59,261 nucleotides of DNA from Planctomycetota bacterium (GCA_016197205.1 JACPWG010000070.1:1-59261); one strand, 5' to 3'. Numbered from the stretch's first letter, positions 1 to 8,938 are shown. The notes: generated by a model not told the origin, from the sequence alone. Numbers and translations: made by a program.

Positions 1-138
<138 letters not shown>

Positions 139-399
139 GGAATCGTGCCTAAACCTTGTCAACGGGCCACCAGGGGCGCGTGCGGTTGCGGGGGCTGTAC
201 CGGTGGCCGGGTGCCGTAGCACCATCAACAATCGTCGTAAATTGCCGACGGATGCCCAGGGAGGCACCGGATCCTCAGCCTTTCGACCATCCTCTGCGCC
301 TCTGTGTTTCGTCCACCCTTTCTTGGTTCGAGGCGCCCTTCACTTTTCTCCCTCGCCCTCTCCCTCTCCGTCGCCCTCCCCCTCCCCTACGCCGCTTCA

Positions 400-429
400 T
401 TGACACTCAACCCGAGCTCGTGCTAGGCT
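400..429 (+). promoter_or_regulatory. Sigma70-like promoter of the nonulosonate operon
   Basis: TTGACA at 400-405 and TAGGCT at 424-429 are separated by 18 bp, and a TG at 421-422 gives an extended -10 (TGCTAGGCT). It lies about 35 bp before the first ATG (464), and AGGAG sits at about 453-457. The upstream stretch 139-399 holds no gene. It contains a pyrimidine-rich tract (about 340-390) and one copy of the CCTCTGCGCCTCTGTGT word repeat near 292-312. Confidence 0.6.
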
Positions 430-463
430 CGCTTTCCAACCATCGGCCTCAAGGAGTCGACCC

Positions 464-1156
464 ATGAGGGTTCTCTGCACGATCTGCGCCCGTGGCGGCT
501 CGAAGGGCGTCCCCGGAAAGAACCTCCGCCCCCTCGCCGGCCGCCCGCTCCTGGTGCACTCCATCGAACACGCGCGCGCCGCGACCGGCATCGACCGGAT
601 CGTCGTCTCCACCGACGACGAACGGCTCGCGGACGCGGCGCGCGCCGCCGGCGCGGACGTCCCGTTCCTCCGACCCGCCGAACTGGCGACCGATGCCGCG
701 GGGAAGGTCCCCGTGCTGCAGCACGCCCTTCGCGCCGTCGAGGCCGCCGAGGGCCGGCGGTACGACGCCGTCCTCGACCTCCAGCCCACCTCCCCGCTCC
801 GGTCCGTCGAGGACATCGCCGGGACCCTGGCCACGCTGGAGCGGACCGGCGCGGACATCGTGTTTTCGGTGACCGAGTCGGATCGGAATCCCTACTACAA
901 CCTGGTCGAACTCTCGCCGGAAGGGTGGGCGCGCGTGAGCAAGCCGCTGCCCGCGCCGCTCGTGCGCCGGCAGGACGCGCCCAAGGTCTACGTCGTGAAC
1001 GGCGCGGTGTACGCCTGGCGACGCGAGGCCCTGCTCGAGGCCGGGCGCGTGATCGGGGACCGGAGCGCCGTCTGGGTCATGCCCGAGGAGCGGTCGGTGG
1101 ACATCGACCGCGAAGTCGACTTCCTCCTGGCCGAAGCCTTGCTTTCGCGGAGGTGA
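464..1156 (+). CDS. CMP-nonulosonate (sialic/legionaminic acid) cytidylyltransferase
   Basis: This 230-residue protein is the NeuA/LegF/PseF type of cytidylyltransferase, which activates a nine-carbon acid sugar with CTP. The N-terminus has the family signature ARGGSKGVPGKN, the nucleotide-binding loop. LQPTSPLRS near residue 105 and the late motif SVDIDREVDF are also typical, and length is normal. The ATG start has AGGAG seven bases upstream. It is the first gene of a tight operon and is followed two bases later by the synthase that makes its substrate. Neighbouring LegC-like and PtmE-like genes favour legionaminic acid over pseudaminic or N-acetylneuraminic acid, but the exact sugar cannot be read from sequence. 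Confidence 0.88.
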   Translation: MRVLCTICARGGSKGVPGKNLRPLAGRPLLVHSIEHARAATGIDRIVVSTDDERLADAARAAGADVPFLRPAELATDAAGKVPVLQHALRAVEAAEGRRYDAVLDLQPTSPLRSVEDIAGTLATLERTGADIVFSVTESDRNPYYNLVELSPEGWARVSKPLPAPLVRRQDAPKVYVVNGAVYAWRREALLEAGRVIGDRSAVWVMPEERSVDIDREVDFLLAEALLSRR

Positions 1157-1158
1157 CG

Positions 1159-2247
1159 GTGGCCACGCCCTCCCCTCGACCGGTCCTCGCCCAGCCCTTT
1201 CCCGTTGGGAAACTCTCCATCGGGAACGGCCGACCGTGCTTCATCATCGCGGAGGCCGGCGTCAATCACAACGGCGACGTCGACCTTGCGGAGCGACTCG
1301 TCGACGCTGCCCGCGACGCCGGCGCGGACGCGGTCAAGTTCCAGACCTGGATCACCGAGCGGCTCGTCGCCCCGGACGCCCGCATGGCCGAGTACCAGCG
1401 GGAAAATCTCGGCGGCGCGTACCGGACGCAGTTCGAGCTGCTCAAGGAGCTGGAGCTCGGGCAGGAGGCCTTCCGGCGGCTCCGCGAGCACGCGGACCGG
1501 CAGGGGATCCTCTTTTTTTCGACCCCGGACGAGGAGGAGAGCGCGGACTTCCTCGACGGCCTCGGCGTCCCCCTCTTCAAGCTCGGCTCCGCCGAGGTCA
1601 CGAACCTCCCGTTTCTTCGGCACGTGGCGCGAAAAGGCAAGCCGATTCTGCTCTCCACGGGCATGGCGACGCTGGTCGAGGTCGACGCCGCGGTGCGGGC
1701 GATCGAGGAGGCGGGCCATGTTCCGCTCGTCCTGCTCCACTGCGTCTCCTGCTACCCGACCCGCCCGGAGGATTGCAACCTGCGTGCGATGGACACGCTG
1801 GCGTCGGCCTTTGGCCGGCCGGTGGGCTTCTCGGACCACACGATGGGATCCGAGGTCGCGGTCGCCGCCGTGGCGCGCGGCGCGTGCGTCCTCGAAAAGC
1901 ACCTGACGCTGGACGTCTCGATGCCGGGGCCCGACCACCGCGCCTCGGCCGACCCGCGCGAATTCGCGGCCATGGTGCGCGCCATCCGCCTCGTGGAAGC
2001 CGCCCTCGGCGACGGCGTGAAGAAGCCCGTGGCCGCGGAGCTGGAGACGCGCGGCGTGGTCCGGAAGGCGATCGTGGCCCTCCGCGCCCTCCAGGTCGGG
2101 GAGCGGATCGCCGAGGCGGACGTGGGGCTGCGGCGGACGTCCGGCGGCCTGGACCCGAGCCAGATGCCCCTCGTCGTCGGCCGAGTCGTCGCGCGCGCCG
2201 TGCCCGCGGGGAGCCCCATCACGCTCGACGTGTTGGCCGTCCTTTGA
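1159..2247 (+). CDS. N-acetylneuraminate/legionaminate synthase (NeuB/LegI family)
   Basis: It condenses a six-carbon amino sugar with phosphoenolpyruvate to give a nonulosonic acid. The 362-residue product has the NeuB barrel (IIAEAGVNHNGD near residue 30, KFQTW, FFSTPDEEESADFL, HCVSCYPT, GFSDHT, EKHLTLD) and a C-terminal antifreeze-like SAF domain (from about residue 300). The GTG at 1159 is preferred because GGAGGT precedes it by four bases and it follows the cytidylyltransferase stop by two bases. The open frame runs further upstream but would overlap the first gene. Downstream genes for a LegC-like aminotransferase and a CBS-containing nucleotidyltransferase support a legionaminic-type product. 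Confidence 0.9.
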   Translation: MATPSPRPVLAQPFPVGKLSIGNGRPCFIIAEAGVNHNGDVDLAERLVDAARDAGADAVKFQTWITERLVAPDARMAEYQRENLGGAYRTQFELLKELELGQEAFRRLREHADRQGILFFSTPDEEESADFLDGLGVPLFKLGSAEVTNLPFLRHVARKGKPILLSTGMATLVEVDAAVRAIEEAGHVPLVLLHCVSCYPTRPEDCNLRAMDTLASAFGRPVGFSDHTMGSEVAVAAVARGACVLEKHLTLDVSMPGPDHRASADPREFAAMVRAIRLVEAALGDGVKKPVAAELETRGVVRKAIVALRALQVGERIAEADVGLRRTSGGLDPSQMPLVVGRVVARAVPAGSPITLDVLAVL

Positions 2248-2282
2248 CGAAGACCGAAGACGGCGGGGAGCCTTGTCGGCGA

Positions 2283-2375
2283 CCGATTGCTGATTGCCGA
2301 TCGCCGATTGCCGATCGTCCTCGGCCTCGGACACTCGGAGAATCAGCAAGCAGCAAGCAGACATCAGCAATCGTT
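2283..2375. repeat. Degenerate GATTGCCGATT word repeat
   Basis: Between the synthase and the next gene lies a run of seven-base-periodic words (GATTGCTGATTGCCGATCG and similar), ending in AGCAAGCAGCAAGCAGACATCAGC. Related words recur at about 42098-42115, 44318-44345, 44690-44705, 57920-57955 and 58120-58152, always at gene borders. It is AT-richer than the surrounding genes. Confidence 0.7.
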
Positions 2376-2459
2376 GAGTTCCGTGTCGAGCCTTTGTCCA
2401 CATGCTGCTCGGGTGATCACCCTAGATCCAGCCGGCGCAGGAACCGCGAGGGAGTCACC

Positions 2460-3128
2460 GTGCCCTGGGACCCGACCTGGGAAGCGGTGTTCGCCGCCCG
2501 CGACTGGGGGCGCTACCCGCCGGAAGAGCTGGTCCGCTTCGCGGCCCGGCGCTATCCTCCCGGCGCAGGGCGCAAGGGCGTCTCGGTCCTCGAGCTGGGC
2601 TGCGGCGCGGGCGCAAACCTCTGGTTCCTCGCACGCGAAGGCTTCGCCGTGAGCGGGCTCGACGGCTCCGCGAGCGCCCTGGTGCGCGCCGAGCGTCGCT
2701 TGCGCGAAGACGGCCTTTCCGCCGAGCTTCGTCGCGTCGACGCGAGCGACCTCGCGGTCGCGTTTCCGGCAGAGGCGTTCGATGCCGTCGTCGACGTCGC
2801 CTGCCTGCAGCACAACGACCCGGCCTCCGCGCGTTCGATCCTCAGCCAGGTAAGCGTCGTGCTCAAACCCGGCGGTCGCGTCTTTTCGATGCTCGTCGCG
2901 CGCGGCTCCCACGGCGATCCCGCCCGCGCCGCGTCCATCCCCTCGACCGAATCGGCCGCCGGCCCCGCGCCGACCGAGGGCAAGGGCTATTGCCGGTTCG
3001 CGTCCCTCGAGGACGTGAAGGCCCTCTTCGAAGCCTTCGCAGCCGTCGAGATCGAATACTCGGTCCGCAGTCTCCAGGGCCGCAAGCGGTGGTACAAACA
3101 GTGGGTCGTCGAGGCAACGAAGGGGTGA
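2460..3128 (+). CDS. SAM-dependent class I methyltransferase
   Basis: The 222-residue product has the class I methyltransferase SAM-binding motif LELGCGAGANLWFLA near residue 42, an acidic strand end (SGLDGSASAL), and the later LKPGGRVFSM strand. GTG at 2460 is chosen because the recognisable fold begins a few residues later and a purine-rich GCGAGGGAG lies upstream. No ATG fits. It sits inside the nonulosonate operon, so it may methylate the sugar or a glycan carrying it. The acceptor cannot be told from sequence. Confidence 0.75.
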   Translation: MPWDPTWEAVFAARDWGRYPPEELVRFAARRYPPGAGRKGVSVLELGCGAGANLWFLAREGFAVSGLDGSASALVRAERRLREDGLSAELRRVDASDLAVAFPAEAFDAVVDVACLQHNDPASARSILSQVSVVLKPGGRVFSMLVARGSHGDPARAASIPSTESAAGPAPTEGKGYCRFASLEDVKALFEAFAAVEIEYSVRSLQGRKRWYKQWVVEATKG

Positions 3129-3134
3129 GCGGGC

Positions 3135-4190
3135 ATGGAGGCGTGCGTGCTCCGGTGCGGGGACTCCGCGGAGTGGGAGGCCTGCCTACGGCGCTTCCCC
3201 GAGGCGGACGCGTACTATCTTGCCGCGTATCACCGCGCCCACGAGGCGAACGGCGACGGCGAGGCACGCGCCTTCGTGGCGCGGAACGGGGAGGACCTCC
3301 TCTTCCATCCGTTCCTGCAGCGGGCGATACCGGCCGACGCCTTCGAGCGGCCGGAGGCGGGCTGGTCGGATCTCCAGACCGTGTACGGGTACGCCGGTCC
3401 GCTCGCAACGACCTCGGACGGTCGGTTCCTCACCGACGCTTGGCTTCGGTTCTTCGCGTGGTGCCGGGAGCACGCGGTCGTCGCGGAGTTCGTGCGCTTC
3501 CACCCCCTGTTGGGGACGCACCGGTTCGCGGGGGAAGGCTGCCGCGTCGTTCTCGACCGCGAGACCGTCGTGCTCCCGCTGGGAAACGCGGAGGAGGAAC
3601 TCTGGTCGGCGTATCCTTCCACGCAGCGCAACATGGTGCGAAAGGCCCGTGCGAAGGGCGTAGTCTGCGAGGAAGAGCCCACGAGCGCGGGCCTCGGCGT
3701 TTTTCGCTCACTCTACGCGGACGCGATGGACCGACTGTCCGCGGAAGCCTACTATCGGTTCTCCGACGCCTATTTCGAGGCCCTGCGCGAGGGGCTCGGC
3801 GAGCGGCTGCGGCTCTTCGTCGCACGAGCGGACGACAAGGCGGCGGCCGCCGCGCTTGTCCTCGCCCACGGCCCGGGGTTGCACTACCACCTGGCGGCGG
3901 GCGACCCGGGGCAGCGGGCCCTTGCGCCGAACAACCTGCTGCTGCACGCGATCGCGACGTGGGGCGTGGCCCGCGGGCTGCGGTGGCTCCACCTGGGGGG
4001 CGGCCGCACCCCCGACCCCGGCGATTCGCTGTTCAAGTTCAAGGCCGGCGTGTCGCGCGGCAGGGCTCCGTTCCACCTCGGCTTTCGCATCCACGACGAC
4101 GCGGCTTACGAACGGCTTTGCAGCGTCTGGATGCGAAGAAAGGGACTCCGCGAGCGCCCGCCCTTTTTTTTGGCGTACCGTCTGCCGTAA
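3135..4190 (+). CDS. FemAB/GNAT-like acyltransferase
   Basis: A 351-residue protein resembling the FemAB/CelD-like GNAT acyltransferases. It has a first half with DLQTVYGYAGPL, the central STQRNMVRKARAKGV typical of FemAB-like proteins, and a second GNAT half with HLAAGDPGQRALAPNNLLL and GGGRTPDPGDSLFKFKAG. Family members transfer amino acids or acyl groups to peptidoglycan precursors or sugars. Standing between a methyltransferase and a sugar nucleotidyltransferase, it may N-acylate an amino sugar, taking the place of a LegH-type acetyltransferase; that is inference. The ATG follows the previous stop by six bases. Confidence 0.7.
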   Translation: MEACVLRCGDSAEWEACLRRFPEADAYYLAAYHRAHEANGDGEARAFVARNGEDLLFHPFLQRAIPADAFERPEAGWSDLQTVYGYAGPLATTSDGRFLTDAWLRFFAWCREHAVVAEFVRFHPLLGTHRFAGEGCRVVLDRETVVLPLGNAEEELWSAYPSTQRNMVRKARAKGVVCEEEPTSAGLGVFRSLYADAMDRLSAEAYYRFSDAYFEALREGLGERLRLFVARADDKAAAAALVLAHGPGLHYHLAAGDPGQRALAPNNLLLHAIATWGVARGLRWLHLGGGRTPDPGDSLFKFKAGVSRGRAPFHLGFRIHDDAAYERLCSVWMRRKGLRERPPFFLAYRLP

Positions 4191-4255
4191 GCAGGCACGT
4201 CGCCGCGCTCGGCCGACTTGACTTCCGGCGCTTGATCTGGTAGCTATCCCCCCCC

Positions 4256-5332
4256 ATGATCGAAATCGAAAGCGCCCTGGTTCCGTCCTCCGCCACCATC
4301 CGCGAGACGATGCAGGCGATCGACGTCGCCGGGATCGAGATGGCCCTCGTGGTGGACGGCGCGCGCCGGCTCCTCGGCGTCGTCACCGACGGCGACATCC
4401 GGCGCGGGCTCTTGCGCGGCCTGTCCCTCGAGGCGCCGGCCGAGCAGGTCATGACCCGCCGCCCGGTCACGGCCGATGCCGGCACGGACCAGGCCGCGCT
4501 CACGCGCCTCATGGCGGACCGCAAGATCCAGCAGGTGCCCGTCCTCGACGCCGAAGGACGCGTCGTGTCGGTCCGCCTCCTTCGCGAGGCCCTCGTCCCG
4601 GAGCCGCGTCCGAACGAGGCCGTGATCATGGCCGGCGGAAAAGGCGAGCGGCTCCGCCCGCTCACGGACTCGACTCCCAAACCGCTCCTCAAAGTCGGGA
4701 ACCGCCCGCTGCTCGCGATCCTCATCGAACAGCTCCGGTGGTCGGGGATCCGGCGGATCCAGCTCGCGGTCGGGCACCGCGCGGAGCTGTTCGAAGCCGC
4801 TTTCGGCAGGGGCATCGACCTCGGGGTCGAGCTCCGCTACTTGCGGGAGTCCATGCCGCTCGGGACCGCGGGCAGCCTCTCGCTCCTCCCTAACCCTCCG
4901 GAGCAGCCGCTCCTCCTGGTCAACGGGGACCTGCTCACGAAGGCCGATTTCGGCCGTATCCTCGACCTCCATGTGGCGGAGGGCGCGGACCTCACGCTCG
5001 GCGTGCGGCTCCACGACGTGGAGGTCCCCTTCGGCGTGGTGGAGCTCAACGAAGGGCGCGTGCTGAGGATTCGGGAAAAGCCGGTCGAGGAATTCCCGGT
5101 CTGCGCCGGCATCAACGTCGTGGGCCCGCGCGCCTGGGCCCTGTTGCGACGCGGCGAGCGCTGCGATCTGCCGGAACTGGTCCACCGGGCCGTGGAGGCC
5201 GGGCTCCGCGTGCGCTCCGCCCTCGTGGTCGAATACTGGCTCGACATGGGCCGGCTGGGAGACTACGAGCGCGCCAACCTCGACTACGCTCGCGTTTTTG
5301 ACGGTTCCCCACGAGAGGTACGCCTGCGATGA
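4256..5332 (+). CDS. CBS-domain sugar-1-phosphate nucleotidyltransferase (PtmE/LegX-like)
   Basis: Residues 1-115 form a CBS pair (TIRETMQAIDVAGIEMALVV, GVVTDGDIRRGLLRG, PAEQVMTRRPVT). Residues 120-358 are a nucleotidyltransferase with the signature IMAGGKGERLRPLTDSTPKP, and NGDL as metal-binding motif. This arrangement is that of PtmE/LegX, which makes GDP-glucosamine at the start of the GDP-dependent legionaminic acid route. The CBS pair probably senses an adenine nucleotide. The ATG at 4256 has no clear Shine-Dalgarno. The stop overlaps the next start (ATGA), implying translational coupling. Confidence 0.8.
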   Translation: MIEIESALVPSSATIRETMQAIDVAGIEMALVVDGARRLLGVVTDGDIRRGLLRGLSLEAPAEQVMTRRPVTADAGTDQAALTRLMADRKIQQVPVLDAEGRVVSVRLLREALVPEPRPNEAVIMAGGKGERLRPLTDSTPKPLLKVGNRPLLAILIEQLRWSGIRRIQLAVGHRAELFEAAFGRGIDLGVELRYLRESMPLGTAGSLSLLPNPPEQPLLLVNGDLLTKADFGRILDLHVAEGADLTLGVRLHDVEVPFGVVELNEGRVLRIREKPVEEFPVCAGINVVGPRAWALLRRGERCDLPELVHRAVEAGLRVRSALVVEYWLDMGRLGDYERANLDYARVFDGSPREVRLR

Positions 5333-6300
5333 AAATACTGCTTACGGGCGGCGCGGGGTACGTCGGCTCGGTCACGCTGCCCCTGCTGCTCGGGTTGGGC
5401 CACCGCGTGCGCGTCCTGGATTCGCTGCTGCACGGAGGCCGCTCGCTCCTCGGCGCTTGGGGCAACCCGGGGCTGGAGTTCGTGCGCGCGGACCTGCGGG
5501 ACGCCGAGGCGGTCAAGGCCGCGGTCGTGGGCGTCGACGCCGTCGTCCACCTCGCGGCGATCGTGGGGGATCCGGCCTGCGCCCGTGACCCGGAGCCGGC
5601 GCGTGCGGTGAACCTGGACGGGTCCCGTTCCCTCCTCGCCCTCGCGCGCGAGGCCGGCGTCCGGCGCTTCGTCTTCGCGTCCACCTGCTCCAACTATGGA
5701 CGCACCCGCGATCCGGAAACCTTCGTGGACGAGAGCGCCGAGCTGCGGCCGCTGTCCGTGTACGCGGAGACGAAGGTCGCCATGGAACGTGAACTGCTGG
5801 GCCTGCCGGCCGGCGACCGCCTCGCGGCCACCGTGCTTCGCTTCGCCACCGTTTTCGGGGTTTCGCCGCGAATGCGTTTCGACCTGACGGTGAACGAATT
5901 CACGATGGAGCTCCTCGTCAAGAAGCGACTCGTGGTTTTCGGCGAGCGCTTCTGGCGGCCGTACGTCCACGTACGCGACGCGGCGCGCGCGATCCTCGCC
6001 GTGCTTGACATCCCTCCGTCGATGGCGGCGGGGCAGGTTTTCAACGTGGGCTCCACCGAACAGAACCATCGGAAGCAGGAGCTGGTGGACATGGTCCGAC
6101 CCCATGCCCCCGCCGACGCCCAGGTCGAGCTGGTCAAACGCGAGGAAGATCCGCGCGACTACCGGGTGTCCTTCGCGAAGATCTGGAACGCGCTCGGGTT
6201 TTCGTGTACGCGCTCGGTGGAGGAGGGGATCCGCGAGGTCGCGACCCTCGTGCGTTCCGGCGCGATCCGGGACTTCAACGACCCGGAATTCAGGAACTGA
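5329..6300 (+). CDS. NAD-dependent sugar epimerase/dehydratase (extended SDR)
   Basis: This 323-residue extended short-chain dehydrogenase has the Rossmann motif TGGAGYVGS at residues 6-14, the NAD strand HLAAIVGDP, FASTCSNYG as the active-site serine strand, and the YxxxK dyad in YAETK. It overlaps the preceding nucleotidyltransferase by four bases. It probably epimerises or dehydrates the nucleotide sugar of this operon. It does not closely resemble the usual LegB 4,6-dehydratase by eye, so its exact reaction is open. Confidence 0.82.
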   Translation: MKILLTGGAGYVGSVTLPLLLGLGHRVRVLDSLLHGGRSLLGAWGNPGLEFVRADLRDAEAVKAAVVGVDAVVHLAAIVGDPACARDPEPARAVNLDGSRSLLALAREAGVRRFVFASTCSNYGRTRDPETFVDESAELRPLSVYAETKVAMERELLGLPAGDRLAATVLRFATVFGVSPRMRFDLTVNEFTMELLVKKRLVVFGERFWRPYVHVRDAARAILAVLDIPPSMAAGQVFNVGSTEQNHRKQELVDMVRPHAPADAQVELVKREEDPRDYRVSFAKIWNALGFSCTRSVEEGIREVATLVRSGAIRDFNDPEFRN

Positions 6301-6303
6301 GCG

Positions 6304-7470
6304 ATGATCCGGCTCAGCGAGCCCTGCCTGGGCGGGAACGAGTGGCGATACGTGAAGGAGTGCCTCGACACGAACTGGGTCTCCTCCGGCGGCCCGTTCG
6401 TGGAGCGCTTCGAGCGCGAATTCGCCAGGCGGCACGGGACGCCCGGCGCGGTGGCGACCGCGAGCGGCACCGCTGCGCTGCACGTGGCCCTCGTCGCACT
6501 CGGGGTCGGGCCGGGGGATGAGGTGATCGTGCCGGACCTCACCTTCATCGCCACCGCGAATCCCGTCGCCTACGTCGGCGCGACTCCGGTCCTGGCGGAC
6601 GTCGAGGAAGAGACCTGGACCCTCTCGCCGCAGGCGGTTGAAAAGGCCATCACGCGACGCACGCGTGCGATCCTTCCGGTGCATCTTTTCGGCCACCCCG
6701 CGCCCATGGCCCCGCTGCTCGACATCGCGCGGCGGCACGGCCTGCTGGTCGTGGAGGACGCGACGGAGGCGCTCGGCTCGCTCTATGGCGATCGACCGGT
6801 CGGGACCCTCGGGGACGCCGGCTGCTTCAGTTTCAACGGGAACAAGATCGTCACCACCGGCGGCGGCGGGATGGTGCTCGCGCGCGACGCGGGCGTGCTG
6901 CAGAGGGTGCGGAGCCTCACCACGCAGGCGCGCTCGCATCCGCTCGAGTACTTGCACGCGGAGGTGGGCTTCAACTACCGGCTGACGAATCTCCAGGCCG
7001 CACTCGGCGTCGCGCAACTCGAGCAACTCGACGGCTTCGTCGCGCGTCGCCGGGAGATCGCGGGTCGGTATCGCGATCGTCTGCACGGCGAACCCGGACT
7101 ACGTTTCGCGACGGCTGCACCCGGGATCTTCCACAACTGGTGGCTATCGAGCGTGCTCGTGGATGCACACGAATTCGGGACCGACCGCTCCGGCGTGATC
7201 GAGGGACTTGGGCGGCGCGGCATCGAGGCCCGGCCCTTTTTCGCCCCGCTTCACGTGCAGCCGCCGTATCGCACGGCGGCGCGGGGGAGCGCGTTTCCGG
7301 TCTCGACCCGATTGCACGCGAACGGTGTGAACCTGCCCAGCTCCGTGTCCCTCGACGATCGCCAGGTCGCGGAGGTCGCGGACGCGCTGTTGGAGGTCGG
7401 CCGCGCGGCGCGGGCCCGGCGCGCCGCCGCAGCGCAGCGAGTGAGCAGGAAGCCGGGCGGCGGGGCGTGA
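6304..7470 (+). CDS. DegT/DnrJ/EryC1 family sugar aminotransferase (LegC-like)
   Basis: A PLP-dependent aminotransferase of 388 residues. GCFSFNGNKIVTTGGGG contains the PLP-binding lysine and closely matches the LegC subgroup of the DegT family. LSEPCLGGNEWRYVKEC at the start, ATASGTAALHVAL for phosphate binding and VVEDATEALGS with the cofactor-ring aspartate are also present. It installs an amino group on a keto-sugar nucleotide and is the last gene of the operon, three bases after the epimerase stop. A role in the GlcNAc3N lipid A pathway (GnnB-like) is a less likely alternative. Confidence 0.85.
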   Translation: MIRLSEPCLGGNEWRYVKECLDTNWVSSGGPFVERFEREFARRHGTPGAVATASGTAALHVALVALGVGPGDEVIVPDLTFIATANPVAYVGATPVLADVEEETWTLSPQAVEKAITRRTRAILPVHLFGHPAPMAPLLDIARRHGLLVVEDATEALGSLYGDRPVGTLGDAGCFSFNGNKIVTTGGGGMVLARDAGVLQRVRSLTTQARSHPLEYLHAEVGFNYRLTNLQAALGVAQLEQLDGFVARRREIAGRYRDRLHGEPGLRFATAAPGIFHNWWLSSVLVDAHEFGTDRSGVIEGLGRRGIEARPFFAPLHVQPPYRTAARGSAFPVSTRLHANGVNLPSSVSLDDRQVAEVADALLEVGRAARARRAAAAQRVSRKPGGGA

Positions 7471-7734
7471 ATGGGCGCGACGGCGCATGGGGCGGACGGG
7501 GGCTGCGCGCGGGTGGGGCGAAGTCTGCGCGGCGGCAATCATTGCCCTACGGCCGGCGGCCGCTGTCCGGGGCCGTGGATGGTCTCCGCGCTACGCTCCG
7601 CCGGGCGCGGTGGAGCAGGCGCACGGACCTTCGGGCACGCCGAGAAACTGGCAACTAGCGTCCCGGTCCCGGTCTGGACTTTGGTCTGGACGCCGGGGTC
7701 GGAGGCTTCAAACTGCGCACCACATGCAAGAGCA
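7471..7734. other. Intergenic region, no supported gene
   Basis: This is 264 bp between the convergent sugar operon and the nuclease gene. Small open frames exist but show no recognisable protein features. There is a short GGTCCCGGTCTGGAC tandem-like stretch near 7664-7692, but no convincing terminator. Confidence 0.5.
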
Positions 7735-8499
7735 TCATGTCGGGGAGATGTGGACTTGCACGACGAGTTCATCGCAACTGCTTCGCTCTAGGTCTGCTTT
7801 CAGCCCAGCCGGATTGCCGATGATGCCCCCAGGGTCATAGACAAAGCAGATGAGGATCTTGCAGGCGGGGTGCTCTTTGTACTTTTGGACGTCGATCAGA
7901 AGCTCCTCCCCGATCTCCTTTGCCCCGTGTCCCTTTGCTGTCTTCTTGGTCTCGATCACAATCTGCGCAGGCTTGATCAAGAAGTCCATGCGCGCAGCGC
8001 TACCCGCATAGCTTGGCGTCCACTCTTCGGCGCGGATATCGTCGAAGTCGATCTTGAGCAAGGCATGCAGCAGATCCTGCACGTCGTACTCATCGTCGAC
8101 TTCGAGGGTCTGACGTCGACTGTGGCGATCCCGCAGCTGGCGCGCGACAACGTGAAACTTGGTTAGTATCGTCTCCACTCTACCGATGGGTGATTCAGGG
8201 TTCGCCTTGCCGCGCTTACAAGACAGAGCTGTCCAAGGGAATGCACCGGCACAGTTCGAACAGTGTGCCGGTGGCACGGAAGCGTCGCGGTAAATGACAC
8301 TAGCAATATGCTTGTAGCCGAAGATGGGTGCCTTACCTGACGGGCAAGCGGAAAGCGTGGCGGAACCGCAATCAGGGCATCTTTCCCTGCAATCCTCAGG
8401 ATGGGCCTGGGCCATTCCCGTGATCTTGTGACCCTGCTCGCACACCTGCATGGTGTCGAACCAGCTATCTGTTTCCCCATAGGGCCGCCGTAAGTACAT
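7735..8499 (-). CDS. DUF2321 zinc-ribbon protein fused to a DpnII/MboI-like nuclease domain
   Basis: Residues 10-95 match DUF2321: MQVCEQGHKITG, CPDCGSATLSACP and CSNCAGAFPWT give three Cys pairs, probably zinc ribbons. Residues 130-254 resemble the DpnII/MboI-type PD-(D/E)XK domain: EEWTPSYAGSAARMDFLIK supplies the Asp, and IVIETKKT the E-x-K, followed by CKILICFVYDP. ATG 8499 has AGGAG just two bases upstream. ATG 8535, with GAGG six bases upstream, is an alternative. GC content is visibly lower than in flanking genes and toxin-antitoxin genes lie next to it, suggesting transfer and a defence role; no methyltransferase partner is present. Confidence 0.75.
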   Translation of the reverse strand: MYLRRPYGETDSWFDTMQVCEQGHKITGMAQAHPEDCRERCPDCGSATLSACPSGKAPIFGYKHIASVIYRDASVPPAHCSNCAGAFPWTALSCKRGKANPESPIGRVETILTKFHVVARQLRDRHSRRQTLEVDDEYDVQDLLHALLKIDFDDIRAEEWTPSYAGSAARMDFLIKPAQIVIETKKTAKGHGAKEIGEELLIDVQKYKEHPACKILICFVYDPGGIIGNPAGLKADLERSSCDELVVQVHISPT

Positions 8500-8557
8500 A
8501 GCTCCTGCCTCTCTCTTGGTCCGTACCGGTCTCATTGCGCTGCCTCTACCGAGGAAC

Positions 8558-8938
8558 ATAGGGACAGTCGGGCATGAGCAGCACGCCCGAGTGGCTGCCG
8601 CGTTGCCGATCAAAGCGCCAGCCGGCCCGTCCAAAGGCATGGACGGCCTCTGCCCGAGATGACGGGAGGCTTCGGCATCAAACGGCGACCTCAACCTCAC
8701 GAATCGCTACCGTGAGCGGCATCCCGTGGGCGGCCCGTGCTTCGACGCAAGCCTGTATGGCCTCGCGAACATTGCTCAGTGCCTCCTCCTCGGACTTGCC
8801 CTGGGAAACGCAGCCGGGGATAGACGGGCACTCCGCTACGATCATACCCGTCTCGTCACGGTCGAGCGTCACGATCAATTTCAGGCTCCGTTCTCGAACT
8901 GGCGCCCCCGTGGCAGGGCTGGGGAAAATAGGGACAGT
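8558..8938. repeat. ATAGGGACAGT direct repeats flanking hicB
   Basis: ATAGGGACAGT occurs at 8558-8568 and again at 8928-8938 in the same orientation, bracketing the HicB gene. Similar words are often seen next to REP-associated tyrosine transposase repeats. No such transposase is present here. Confidence 0.5.
8678..8878 (-). CDS. HicB-family antitoxin-like protein, no HicA partner
   Basis: This 66-residue protein shows the HicB ribbon-like fold: IVTLDRDETGMIVAECPSIPGCVSQGKS is the typical first half, followed by the amphipathic EEALSNVREAIQACVEA helix. No DNA-binding domain follows, so it is the short HicB form. TTG at 8878 is used, with GGAG eight bases upstream. No HicA-like ORF (small, dsRBD-like) lies on either side, so it is an orphan or a remnant of a pair. 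In the family, HicB neutralises the HicA mRNA interferase. Confidence 0.8.
   Translation of the reverse strand: MIVTLDRDETGMIVAECPSIPGCVSQGKSEEEALSNVREAIQACVEARAAHGMPLTVAIREVEVAV

Noticed and set aside
988..2403. Long antisense frame opposite the synthase gene (also similar frames at 4244-5185, 5284-7086, 13643-15724, 40907-43951)
   Set aside because: They mirror real genes in GC-rich DNA, show biased Arg/Gly/Pro composition and carry no family motifs.
7471..7840. Small frames after the aminotransferase gene
   Set aside because: No motif, no clear Shine-Dalgarno, and they overlap the 3' end of the nuclease gene.
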